This document shows, piece by piece, positions 33,930 to 46,082 of a stretch of DNA of 57,118 nt (positions within the stretch are counted from its first letter, which is position 1; each line of letters begins with the position of its first letter). The notes beneath the pieces are model-generated. The model saw only the letters and a list, made by a program, of their open reading frames with translations, had not been told where the DNA came from and did no database searches. This DNA comes from Branchiostoma floridae (lineage: Eukaryota; Chordata; Leptocardii; Amphioxiformes; Branchiostomatidae): NCBI RefSeq assembly GCF_000003815.2, contig NC_049979.1:34633246-34690363 (forward strand), given 5' to 3'. The position numbers and the translations under genes were made by a program.

Positions 33930-36900
33930 TCAGCTGGTCACATAGCCACGTCCTGGGAAAGATGAACGAGTTTAGAAAAAAAAAACATAGATACGTTTTA
34001 CAGTAAGAGAAATGGTGATTGAATGCACTTCGGCAAATCTTTACTTGAGCACTTTCATTAGACTGATTTCAGTCGATGGATGACGTACCTGGATCGACTT
34101 GACAGATGAACTTCATGTAGTAGTTGTCACATGTCGCCACCTCCCACATGCCTTTCCGGTCCCAGTTCTTGTTGTAATGAGCACAACCCCTGCCGTCCGG
34201 TTCTCCTGGAGCCCAGGAGGAAAACGTGCCCAGTGCAGAACCATCAACCCACTCAAAGCCTCCCCTGCGCCCACGATGGCGGTGCAGGCCAAACCAGAAA
34301 AAAAATCCGTTCACAGGCGTGCACAAGGAGACCAGAAAGTCGTTGGTCTCAGCGTCTCGGGGCATGGCGAGGGTGGCGCCATCTGCAAGACAGGCCGCTT
34401 TTGCTCCGTCGAAGTTCTCTTGGTTCTTGAAGACTTTGAAGCAGACATCACGATGTTCTGTGTAACCTCCGGGACAAGATACTAGAAGAAACATTTGGGA
34501 AGGAAGGATTGAGATTTGCTTTGTTTATCTATGCAAAATTCTTACTGCAATACCGTTTCAAACACGAAAGTACGTAAGAAAAGAATAATTACACGGTCAG
34601 GTTTTATCGCGCGATAGAATGCGTGTTTTACCTGTATGTTCACACTTACACATCCCTTTTAGACCAGGAGCTCCGACGGGACCCATCGGTCCTCGGGGCC
34701 CAACTGGTCCCCTGGCTCCCCTGTTTCCTGGAAGGCCAGGCGGTCCGTCAGACACAGGACCAGCGGGCCCTCTGTCTCCCTTCTCTCCTGGAGGTCCAAC
34801 AGAAGAAGGGCCAGCTGGCCCCATGGGGCCCCTTTCACCTGGAGGTCCAGGAGGCCCGGGGAGCATGGAAGCCCGAGGCCCACTCGCTTTGTTTCCTGAA
34901 AAAAAGATGATCATAACCAAACGCACAATACAAGGATATCCAGGTTCATCTGTGGGCCCGTCGTTCCCACCAAAAGTGACTTGCTACATATGACCTTGCA
35001 ATCATGCTCGTTTTAATCAAGCATATTTGGACATTAGTGTATATGGAATTACCAAAATGCGATGTTTGTCTTAGAGGTAAACGTACCATCTGTTTATCAG
35101 CCAGTCGTTCTAGAATTTAAGACAAGATCTAACGTTTATTTAACACATGTCAAATTCTTAGAAAAACATCTATAGCTTCTTGCGTTATGTCTTTCACAAA
35201 GGCCGCTCCAAGCGCAAATAAATTCATTGACAAATGTTTTAAACCGTAATGTATCAGAAGATGTATGCCTTTGTTATAGTCTACATGTTGCAATTCAAGA
35301 TCTCATGGTATTACAAACTATACTGTACTAGCTCCTGTACACGTGCTTGAAGCTTTTCCATCTCCTCCGAAAGATTACCCACTTCCTCGAAAATGGTGAA
35401 TCTGACTGTATGAAGAAACCAATCACAGTTGATAAGCTTAGCATAAATAAAATACGTTTGGCATAATATTGCTACTTTAACAAAATTCTATCATATCATA
35501 TCATCGGATAGGAGGCAGTTTGCCTATGAAATCCGCTTCTAACAATTAACAATTAAAAACTAGTTTCCATTTTATTTAACAGTTAACAATCAAAAACTAA
35601 TGTCCATTTTATTCAACAATTAACAATTAAAAGCTAGTCCAGTGTTTGTGAAGAGAGCCTGTAATAAGAGTTTATGTACTCAATCCCCCTCCAGTGATTG
35701 TCCAGCTTTGATTTAAATGTGTTTACAGAGTCAGCCGCTACTACATGCGCGGGAAGACTGTTCCATCCATTTACTGCCCTTACACTGAAGAAATTAGACC
35801 GAGCCGACTTCTTGGCTAGAGGTTTGACAATCATGAAGGAGTGGCCTCTGGTACGTCCATCAACATTGAATTTGAAAAGGCGGTTAGGGTCAATGCGGTC
35901 AAAACCCTTGACGATCTTAAATAATTGTATCATGTCGCCTCTTTTACGGCGGTGTTCAAGGGTGGGGAGCCTGAGGCGGCGCAGTCTATCCTCGTAGGTA
36001 AGTTCACCAAAACCAGGTATAAGTCGCGTCGCCTTATAAGTATAAGTCGCCTTATAGGTATAAGTCGCGATTCTACAAGTCATTATATGAGTAAAATGAA
36101 ACTGACCAGCAAAATAGGACGATAGTACGGCGATGACTACGACGACCGCAGGACTTGCGATTTTCCACAGCTGATTGCATCGACTGGCGCACTTCCTCTT
36201 CTTTTCAGGTGCTGTTTTGAACATGAAAATTACTGTGGTAACTCACTAGATTTTTGTAGACAATCTCGACATTTTTCGAAATCTGTCATAAGCTCTTAAG
36301 TTCTTTGAAATGATCTAAGGATTATCTCAAGATATTGGACTTTCAAAATATCTTGAGATTTAGGATCTAAGGATTTTTCTGAAACATCTCCAGATTGAGT
36401 CAAAAAGTTTCAACATCTCAATATCAAGTCATAGCATCTCAAGATTTAACACAAAATCTCAAGAGCTTTGGCGTAAATTTCAAGAATATTTTTATTTTAG
36501 AAGAAGCGTGAAAAATCGTTATGGGGTCAATATGATCCGAGGAGTATCAGCATTTTTAAAATAAAATATCAGATATATAAATTTAAGCTGTAAAAGGCTA
36601 CAAGCATTAGTCCAAAGTCCTCTGCTCAGTCCAATGATAATCCACCCACTGTTGTCAACGCAACGGTAGACTTAAAACCAAAGCAAGAGTCACAAAGCAA
36701 GATAAAGACTGGGTGCCTTGAAACGACGTTTTACCTGCCACGGGGGCGTTCTGTGGTTTGGGAAAAGAATCAGTCTGGGGCTGCTGCTTGGGTGTAGTGT
36801 CTGGAGGACAATTGCAGATATTTGTTACGTTAGGTCGGTAAGGAAATCATTAAAAATGATAAATAATGGGGCCCGTGCCAAGAGTTTGTATCAATAACCC

Positions 36901-37531
36901 AATTTGCAAATCTTTTTCATACTTGGTTATACTGCAGATAATGGTGACAGCGTGTTGAGGGCGTCGACGATTTGCTTCTAGAAAACTGGTTTCTATCAAA
37001 TACTAACAGCCAACGTAAAACCAAAGCGAGAGCGAGAGAGATAAGAACACGAAAACACTTTACCTTCCATGGATTCGTAAATAGAGTTCGGAAAACAATC
37101 AGTCTGAGGGTCCGGCATGGGCGTTGTGTCTAGAGGGAAAAACAAACAATAAACTGTAGAAATGTAACTCAATTGGGAGATGATGATGATAACAATATTT
37201 ACAAAAAACATTCAGTGAAGTAAAAAGCACAGAAAAACTATTAAAACTTAATAGTGCATTATCTTCCCTTCAATTTAGAACATATTTTGCAAACTATCGT
37301 GATCGGATTTAGGCAACAGGCGTATTATTCTTGCCTCATGGCGCTTGAAAAGAAAACCAAATGTCTGCTACGGCAAAACGTAACAACAAACCACCACTTG
37401 TGTGGCCAGCCTGTTTGCAGTCGTTTTGGGCTGATTTGTATAGCTTATTATTGGAGAGAGGAAAAATATATCTGAAGAAAATGACAAAACATACCTGGTC
37501 GAGTGTCACCAATCTGCCACCCTTCCGACAT
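33930..37531 (-). CDS. Lectin gene C: diverged paralogue of A and B, splice donor of coil exon lost
   Basis: Exons: 37531-37495, 37129-37064, 36800-36735, 36211-36107, coil exon from 35405, 34895-34632, 34481-34089, 33952-33930 (stop TGA 33932-33930). Tail exons again carry PQTDCFP, with YESM in the YxxPhi position; the membrane exon starts [12 protein letters not shown]. The collagen part is shorter (about 21 triplets, two interruptions) and ends CKCE. The lectin domain has [10 protein letters not shown] and GEPDGRGC. The coil exon ([20 protein letters not shown]) lacks the eight bases that in A hold the end of the exon and the donor (GATC/GTAA). The only GT left, GTACAG after CTA, gives the wrong phase. 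Because all exons are phase 1, skipping this exon keeps a 317-residue frame. A LINE lies in the intron before the coil exon and a 12.5-kb element lies 43 bp ahead of the ATG. Confidence 0.8.
35491..36069 (-). mobile_element. 5'-truncated LINE inserted in an intron of lectin gene C
   Basis: ATTCTA flanks both sides (35485-35490 and 36070-36075), and genes A and B lack the insert. The minus-strand frame, about 36040-35634, reads [38 protein letters not shown] and [17 protein letters not shown], the standard C-terminus of CR1/L2-type reverse-transcriptase polyproteins. The 3' part has two copies of a ~48-bp AT-rich unit and a short (ATATG)n-like tail. It is too short to be active. Confidence 0.85.
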
Positions 37532-37574
37532 GATTCCACTTGTCAGATTTCTGCACAGCAAATACGCGTCCTAC

Positions 37575-38590
37575 TATTGGGGGCCAAGTGTTGCAAAATT
37601 AAACGTATACATAGAACGAATTTTCTCTCACACAGAAGGGTTGAAAAAGGTCTCACACACAGACAGATTTTTCTCTCTCACACAACAGTGGAAAAAGGTC
37701 GCACACATTGACAGATTTTTCTCTCTCACACAACCGTTGGAAAAGGTCGCACACATCGACAGATTTTTCTCTCCCACTCCAAAGTTGAAAAACTTCGCAC
37801 ACAGTCACAGATTTTCAAAAGGTGATTTTTTACCATGTGTTGTCCTATATCATTCTTCACAAATGTTATAAATGCAAGCATATACAGGCGGTTTCTCGGT
37901 TCAACATGTACTTTATTCTTCAATATAGAGGCTATTATATTGTTTTAGTGAATACCGTGACCGGTATTCAAATCCATTTCTATTTCAGCATTAATGATAC
38001 AATGGCCAGCATGAATTTGACTTTTGACCTGTTATATAGCTTATATGATTTGCCTTTTTCCCATAGAGACATGTATTTGAAATATACCGTAGCTGGAATG
38101 TCTCATAGATTCATAGAATGTACGCACACATGTCATATAAGTTGTCCTTCGCCGACTCAAACTTGCACGCTCGATATCTTTCTAAGATACTCTTTCCGAT
38201 CGTTCGTGCAGTCATACATAATATCTGTAAAAACAAATATTATCCAAAAACTGAGGCTGAATTTTTTTTCACATACACATCAAAAAGTTTCTGCAAGTCA
38301 GTCACCCATGGTAAGAAAGCTTAAGGTGGAAAAAAATCCGTCCCTGAAGAGAACTGTTTAAAAGATCCTTGTTCGGATGTATAAGTACGGCGACTTTAAA
38401 GTTTTGGGGGTTGATTGCATTCTTCACATAATGCAGACACCACGAGAATATGTCGCGTCAACAAATGGGCAATTTTTGTCTCAAACAATGCCAGAAATCA
38501 ACTCTCAAACACATATCGAATTATTCTTTCCAAAGACAAACTATTCTTTGATACAGCAGACATTTTTATTCCGACACACAAACACTAGAA
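37575..38590 (+). repeat. Left outer arm of the foldback element
   Basis: Matches 49035-50060 inverted, about 96% by eye over the innermost 235 bp compared. It includes four copies of a ~55-bp subrepeat at 37610-37815 (GACAGATTTTTCTCTCTCAC). A 179-codon frame at 37822-38361 is broken in the other arm, so it is unlikely to be a gene. Confidence 0.85.
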
Positions 38591-41196
38591 TTCTCTCTCA
38601 CACACAGCACAAAAAGTTCTCTTACTTCGCGAGGCTTTCCCTGCCAACCCGGCTGTAGGAGTGAGCGATTTTTTCGTCTGAGTGAGAGCGAAATTTGGTC
38701 GATGTGAGAGCGCTTTCGGAGTAGTGGAATAATAACTTGCTTGAGTTTTCTGAACTTCCAAATGGCAATGAACAGTGTTATCTTCTTCAGTTTCCAATGA
38801 TAAACCATTTTAACAATGACATTCTGTTATGTTATAGACATTTCCTCGACAATCACTTTATTCCGACACACAACGCAGAAATTCTCTCTCACCCACAGAA
38901 CAAAAAGTTCTTTCACCTCGGGGGCTTTCCCCGCCGATCAGGCTGGAGGAGTGAGCGATTTATTTTAGTCTGAGTGAGAGCGAAATTTGGTCGATGTGAG
39001 AGCGCCTTTGGAGTAGTGGAAGAATAACTTGCTTGAGTTTTCTTATCTTCTTAAAGGCAATGAACAGCGCCATTTTCTTCAGTTTCCAATAATAAACCTT
39101 TTCAAAAATGACATTCTGTTATATTATAGACATTTCCTCGACAATCATATCATTCCGACACACAACGCAGAAATTCTCTCTCACCCACGGAACAAAAAGT
39201 TCTTTCACCTCGGAGGCTTTCCCCGCCGATCAGGCTGGAGGAGTGAGCGATTTTTTTGGTCTGAGTGAGAGCGAAATATGGTCGATGTGAGAGCGCTTTC
39301 GGAGTAGTGGAAGAATAACTTTCTTGAGTTTTCTTAACTTCTAAAGGGGAATGAACAGTGTCATTTTCTTCAGTTTCAAATAATAAACCATTTTAACAAT
39401 GACATTCTGTTATATTATAGACATTTCGTCGACAATCACTTTATTCCGACACACAACGCAGAAATTCTCTCTCACCCACAGAACAAAAAGTTCTCTCACC
39501 TCGGAGGCTTTCCCCGCCGATCAGGCTGGAGGAGTGAGCAATTTTTTGGGTCTGAGTGAGAGCGAAACTTTGTCGATGTGAGAGCGCTTTCGGAATAGTG
39601 CAAGAACAACTTCTTTCATCATTTCTTTGATTCAAACGCATGTTAAACACTGACATTTTGTATAGTTTGAAACGATATACATCATACACTAACAATCACT
39701 TAAACCAAAGACATTGTCTTGACGATCAGTCTTTTTCCGACACTCAACGCTAAAATTCTGTCTCACACACAGAACAAAAAGTTCTCTCACTTCGAGGGCT
39801 TTTCCTGCCAACCTGGCCGGAGGAGTGAGCGATTTTTTGGGTCTGAGTGAGAGCGAAATTTGGTCGATGTGAGAGCGCTTTCGGAATAGTGCAAGAACAA
39901 CTTCCTTCATCATTTCTTTACTTCAAACGCATGTTAAACACTGACATTTTGTATAGTTTGAAACGATATACATCATACACTAACAATCACTTAAACCAAA
40001 GACATTGTCTTGACGATCAATCTTTTTCCGACACTCAACGCTAAAATTCTCTCTCACACACAGAACAAAAAGTTCTCTCACTTCGGGAGGCTTTCCCTGC
40101 AAACCCGGATGGAGGAGTGAGCGATTTTTTGGTCTGAGTGAGAGCGACACTTTGTCGATGTGAGAGCGCTTTCGGAGTAGTGAAAGAACAACTTCTTTTA
40201 GTATTTTTTACTTAAAACCCAAAATAAACGCAGACATTTTGTTTAGTTTGTAACGATATACACTATACAATACCAATCACTTGTACCAAATATTAAAGAT
40301 ATTGTCTTGACAATCAATCTTTCTCCGACACACAACGCTGAAATTCTCTCTCACCCACAGAACAAAAAGTTCTCTCACTTCGGGAGGCTTCCCTGCCAAC
40401 GCGGCTGTAGGAGTGAGCGCTTTTTTGGGTCTGAGTGAGTGCGAACTTTTGTCGATGTGAGAGCGCTTTTGGAGTAGTGAAAGAATAACTTCTTTTAGTA
40501 TTTTTTACTTAAAACCCAAAATAAACGCTGACATTTTGTTTAGTTTGTAACGATATATACTATACAATAACAATCACTTATACCAAATATTAAAGATATT
40601 GTTTTGATAATCAATCTTTTTCCGACACACAACGCTGAAATTCTCTTTCACCCACAGAACAAAAAGTTCTCTCACTCCGGGAGGCTTCCCTGCCAACGCG
40701 GCTGTAGGAGTGAGCGATTTTTTAGGTCTGAGTGAGTGCGAACTTTTGTCGATGTAAGAGCGCTTTTGGAGTAGTGAAAGAACAACTTCTTTTAGTATTT
40801 TTTCACTTAAAACGCAAAATAAACGCTGACATTTTGTTTAGTTTGTAACGATATACACTATACAATAACAATCACTTATACCAAATATTAAAGATATTGT
40901 CTGGATCATCAATCTTTTTCCGACACACAACGCTGAAATTCTCTCTCACCCACAGAACAAAAAGTTCTCTCACTTCGGGAGGCTTCCCTGCCAACGCGGC
41001 TGTAGGAGTGAGCGCTTTTTTGGGTCTGAGTGAGTGCGAACTTTTGTCGATGTGAGAGCGCTTTTGGAGTAGTGAAAGAATAACTTCTTTTAGTATTTTT
41101 TACTTAAAACCCAAAATAAACGCTGACATTTTGTTTAGTTTGTAACGATATATACTATACAATAACAATCACTTATACCAAATATTAAAGATATTG

Positions 41197-41894
41197 NNNN
41201 NNNNNNNNNNNNNNNNNNNNNNNNNNNNNNNNNNNNNNNNNNNNNNNNNNNNNNNNNNNNNNNNNNNNNNNNNNNNNNNNNNNNNNNNNNNNNNNNNNNN
41301 NNNNNNNNNNNNNNNNNNNNNNNNNNNNNNNNNNNNNNNNNNNNNNNNNNNNNNNNNNNNNNNNNNNNNNNNNNNNNNNNNNNNNNNNNNNNNNNNNNNN
41401 NNNNNNNNNNNNNNNNNNNNNNNNNNNNNNNNNNNNNNNNNNNNNNNNNNNNNNNNNNNNNNNNNNNNNNNNNNNNNNNNNNNNNNNNNNNNNNNNNNNN
41501 NNNNNNNNNNNNNNNNNNNNNNNNNNNNNNNNNNNNNNNNNNNNNNNNNNNNNNNNNNNNNNNNNNNNNNNNNNNNNNNNNNNNNNNNNNNNNNNNNNNN
41601 NNNNNNNNNNNNNNNNNNNNNNNNNNNNNNNNNNNNNNNNNNNNNNNNNNNNNNNNNNNNNNNNNNNNNNNNNNNNNNNNNNNNNNNNNNNNNNNNNNNN
41701 NNNNNNNNNNNNNNNNNNNNNNNNNNNNNNNNNNNNNNNNNNNNNNNNNNNNNNNNNNNNNNNNNNNNNNNNNNNNNNNNNNNNNNNNNNNNNNNNNNNN
41801 NNNNNNNNNNNNNNNNNNNNNNNNNNNNNNNNNNNNNNNNNNNNNNNNNNNNNNNNNNNNNNNNNNNNNNNNNNNNNNNNNNNNNNNNNNNNNN
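41197..41894. other. Assembly gap, 698 N
   Basis: Inside the left foldback array; the size would fit about 2.4 repeat units. Confidence 0.95.
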
Positions 41895-42962
41895 GCTGTA
41901 GGAGTGAGCGATTTTTTGGGTCTGAGTGAGTGCGAACTTTTTTCGATGTGAGAGCGATTTTGGAGTAGTGAAAGAACAACTTCTTTAAGTATTTTTTACT
42001 AAAAACGCAAAATAATCACTGGCATTTTTTTTCAGTTTGTAACGATATACACCATACAATAACAATCACTTATACCAAATATTAAAGATATTGTCTTGAC
42101 AATCAATCTTTTTCCGACACACAACGCTGAAATTCTCTTTCACCCACAGAACAAAAAGTTCTCTCACTTCGGGAGGCTTCCTTGCCAACCCGGCTGTAGG
42201 AGTGAGCGCTTTTTTGGGTCTGAGTGAGTGCGAACTTTTGTCGATGTGAGAGCGCTTTCGGAGTAGTGAAAGAACAACTTCTTTTAGTATTTTTTACTTA
42301 AAACCCAAAATAAACGCAGACATTTTGTTTAGTTTGTAACGATATACACTATACAATACCAATCACTTGTACCAAATATTAAAGATATTGTCTTGACAAT
42401 CAATCTTTTTCCGACACACAACGCTGAAATTCTCTCTCACCCACAGAACAAAAAGTTCTCTCACTTCGGGAGGCTTCCCTGCCAACGCGGCTGTAGGAGT
42501 GAGCGCTTTTTTGGGTCTGAGTGAGTGCGAACTTTTGTCGATGTGAGAGCGCTTTTGGAGTAGTGAAAGAATAACTTCTTTTAGTATTTTTTACTTAAAA
42601 CCCAAAATAAACGCTGACATTTTGTTTAGTTTGTAACGATATATACTATACAATAACAATCACTTACACCAAATATTAAAGATATTGTTTTGATAATCAA
42701 TCGTTTTCCGACACACAACGCTGAAATTCTCTTTCACACACAGAACAAAAAGTTCTCTCACTCCGGGAGGCTTCCCTGCCAACCCGGCTGTAGGAGTGAG
42801 CAATTTTTTGGGTCTGAGTGAGTGCGAACTTTTGTCGATGTGAGAGCGATTTTGGAGTAGTGAAAGAACAACTTCTTTAAGTATTTTTTACTAAAAACGC
42901 AAAATAATCACTGGCATTTTTTTTCAGTTTGTAACGATATACACCATACAATAACAATCACT

Positions 42963-43668
42963 NNNNNNNNNNNNNNNNNNNNNNNNNNNNNNNNNNNNNN
43001 NNNNNNNNNNNNNNNNNNNNNNNNNNNNNNNNNNNNNNNNNNNNNNNNNNNNNNNNNNNNNNNNNNNNNNNNNNNNNNNNNNNNNNNNNNNNNNNNNNNN
43101 NNNNNNNNNNNNNNNNNNNNNNNNNNNNNNNNNNNNNNNNNNNNNNNNNNNNNNNNNNNNNNNNNNNNNNNNNNNNNNNNNNNNNNNNNNNNNNNNNNNN
43201 NNNNNNNNNNNNNNNNNNNNNNNNNNNNNNNNNNNNNNNNNNNNNNNNNNNNNNNNNNNNNNNNNNNNNNNNNNNNNNNNNNNNNNNNNNNNNNNNNNNN
43301 NNNNNNNNNNNNNNNNNNNNNNNNNNNNNNNNNNNNNNNNNNNNNNNNNNNNNNNNNNNNNNNNNNNNNNNNNNNNNNNNNNNNNNNNNNNNNNNNNNNN
43401 NNNNNNNNNNNNNNNNNNNNNNNNNNNNNNNNNNNNNNNNNNNNNNNNNNNNNNNNNNNNNNNNNNNNNNNNNNNNNNNNNNNNNNNNNNNNNNNNNNNN
43501 NNNNNNNNNNNNNNNNNNNNNNNNNNNNNNNNNNNNNNNNNNNNNNNNNNNNNNNNNNNNNNNNNNNNNNNNNNNNNNNNNNNNNNNNNNNNNNNNNNNN
43601 NNNNNNNNNNNNNNNNNNNNNNNNNNNNNNNNNNNNNNNNNNNNNNNNNNNNNNNNNNNNNNNNNNNN
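42963..43668. other. Assembly gap, 706 N
   Basis: Inside the left foldback array. Confidence 0.95.
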
Positions 43669-44443
43669 CCTGCCAACGCGGCTGTAGGAGTGAGCGATTT
43701 TTTAGGTCTGAGTGAGTGCGAACTTTTGTCGATGTAAGAGCGCTTTTGGAGTAGTGAAAGAACAACTTCTTTTAGTATTTTTTCACTTAAAACGCAAAAT
43801 AAACGCTGACATTTTGTTTAGTTTGTAACGATATACACTATACAATAACAATCACTTATACCAAATATTAAAGATATTGTCTGGATCATCAATCTTTTTC
43901 CGACACACAACGCTGAAATTCTCTCTCACCCACAGAACAAAAAGTTCTCTCACTTCGGGAGGCTTCCCTGCCAACGCGGCTGTAGGAGTGAGCGCTTTTT
44001 TGGGTCTGAGTGAGTGCGAACTTTTGTCGATGTGAGAGCGCTTTTGGAGTAGTGAAAGAATAACTTCTTTTAGTATTTTTTACTTAAAACCCAAAATAAA
44101 CGCTGACATTTTGTTTAGTTTGTAACGATATATACTATACAATAACAATCACTTATACCAAATATTAAAGATATTGTTTTGATAATCAATCGTTTTCCGA
44201 CACACAACGCTGAAATTCTCTTTCACCCACAGAACAAAAAGTTCTCTCACTCCGGGAGGCTTCCCTGCCAACGCGGCTGTAGGAGTGAGCGATTTTTTGG
44301 GTCTGAGTGAGTGCGAACTTTTGTCGATGTGAGAGCGCTTTTGGAGTAGTGAAAGAATAACTTCTTTTAGTATTTTTTACTTAAAACCCAAAATAAACTT
44401 AGACATTTTGTTTAGTTTGTAACGATATATACTATACAATAAC

Positions 44444-44584
44444 NNNNNNNNNNNNNNNNNNNNNNNNNNNNNNNNNNNNNNNNNNNNNNNNNNNNNNNNN
44501 NNNNNNNNNNNNNNNNNNNNNNNNNNNNNNNNNNNNNNNNNNNNNNNNNNNNNNNNNNNNNNNNNNNNNNNNNNNNNNNNNNNN
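44444..44584. other. Assembly gap, 141 N
   Basis: Inside one unit of the left foldback array. Confidence 0.95.
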
Positions 44585-45560
44585 AGCGATTTTTTGGGTC
44601 TGAGTGAGTGCGAACTTTTGTCGATGTGAGAGCGATTTGGGAGTAGTGAAAGAACAACTTCTTTAAGTATTTTTTACTAAAAACGCAAAATAATCACTGG
44701 CATTTTTTTCAGTTTGTAACGATATACACCATACAATAACAATCACTTATACCCAATATTAAAGATATTGTCTTGACAATCAATCTTTTTCCGACACACA
44801 ACGCTGAAATTCTCTTTCACCCACAGAACAAAATGTTCTCTCACTTCGGGAGGCTTCCTTGCCAACCCGGCTGTAGGAGTGAGCGCTTTTTGGGGTCTGA
44901 GTGAGTGCGAACTTTTGTCGATGTGAGGGCACTTTTTGGAGTAGTGAAAGAACAACTTCTTTTAGTATTTTTTACTTAAAACTCAAAATAAACACTGACC
45001 TTTTGTTTAATTTGTAACGATATACACTATACAATACCAATCACTTATACCAAATACTAAAGATATTGTCTTGACAATCAATCTTTCTCCGACACACAAC
45101 GCTCAAATTCTCTCTCACACACAGAACAAAATGTTCTCTCACTTCGGGAGGCTTCCTTGCCAACCCGGCTGTAGGAGTGAGCGCTTTTTGGGGTCTGAGT
45201 GAGTGCGAACTTCTGTCGATGTGAGAGCGCTTTTGGAGTAGTGAAAGAACAACTTCTTTTAGTATTTTTTTTACTTAAAACCCAAAATAAACACTGACAT
45301 TTTATTCAGTTTGTAACGATATACACTATACAATACCAATCACTTATACCAAATATTAAAGATATTGTCTTGACAATCAATCTTTTTCCGACACACAACG
45401 CTAAAATTCTCTCTCACACACAGAACAAAAAGTTCTCTCACTTCGGGAGGCTTCCCTGCCAACCCGACTGTAGGAGTGAGCGATTTTTTTGGGTCTGAGT
45501 GAGTGCGAACTTTTGTCGATGTGAGAGCGCTTTCGGAATAGTGAAAGAATAACTTCCTTC

Positions 45561-45851
45561 AGTATTTTTTCGAGAAAATCAGTTTATTCTTGTGATATAG
45601 ATGTTGTATGGGCATTTTATGGAAAGTTAGAACGACATATATGCAGAGTAACGCACGTCTCACAATTCGTTCATTCAAACATCCCAACAGCGAAAAAATG
45701 CAGAAGTAGAACAGGTGCAAAGGTGAGTTTTAATGTTCTATACAAAAGTATTGTTAATAATTATATCAATGGATGCAAAAATTAGTATTTTGATGGATGT
45801 AAAAAAAGAAAAAAAAAAAGGTAAAAAAAATTATTGCCTCACCGGAATCGA
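45561..45851. other. Central spacer of the foldback element
   Basis: About 290 bp of unique AT-rich sequence between the two inverted arrays, ending in a poly-A/G stretch (45800-45830) and the gap. No frame of note. A full-length relative might carry its transposase here. Confidence 0.6.
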
Positions 45852-46082
45852 NNNNNNNNNNNNNNNNNNNNNNNNNNNNNNNNNNNNNNNNNNNNNNNNN
45901 NNNNNNNNNNNNNNNNNNNNNNNNNNNNNNNNNNNNNNNNNNNNNNNNNNNNNNNNNNNNNNNNNNNNNNNNNNNNNNNNNNNNNNNNNNNNNNNNNNNN
46001 NNNNNNNNNNNNNNNNNNNNNNNNNNNNNNNNNNNNNNNNNNNNNNNNNNNNNNNNNNNNNNNNNNNNNNNNNNNNNNNNNN
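45852..46082. other. Assembly gap, 231 N, at the centre of the palindrome
   Basis: Separates the spacer from the first unit of the right arm. Confidence 0.95.

Larger units (their letters stand above)
38591..45560 (+). repeat. Left tandem array of the foldback element, ~290-bp unit, roughly 23 copies including gaps
   Basis: Each unit has AGAACAAAAAGTTCTCTCAC, then GGAGTGAGCGATTTTTT, GTCTGAGTGAGAGCGAA and GTCGATGTGAGAGCGCTTT. The core recurs near 38600, 38898, 39190, 39480, 39772, 40064, 40358, 40660 and 40956. Three N runs interrupt it. Units from about 40190 inward share TTTAGTATTTTTTACTTAAA and form larger repeated blocks: 40190-41196 resembles 42260-42960 and 43669-44443. Confidence 0.9.

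Noticed and set aside
37822-38361. 179-codon frame in the left foldback arm
   Set aside because: The inverted copy at 49307-49797 is broken into smaller frames, and the sequence has no recognisable domain.
41185-43765. Very long frames of 235-285 codons across the foldback array
   Set aside because: They consist of N runs translated as X with short repeat-derived ends. The same holds for 45733-46182, 47803-48601 and 55474-56621.
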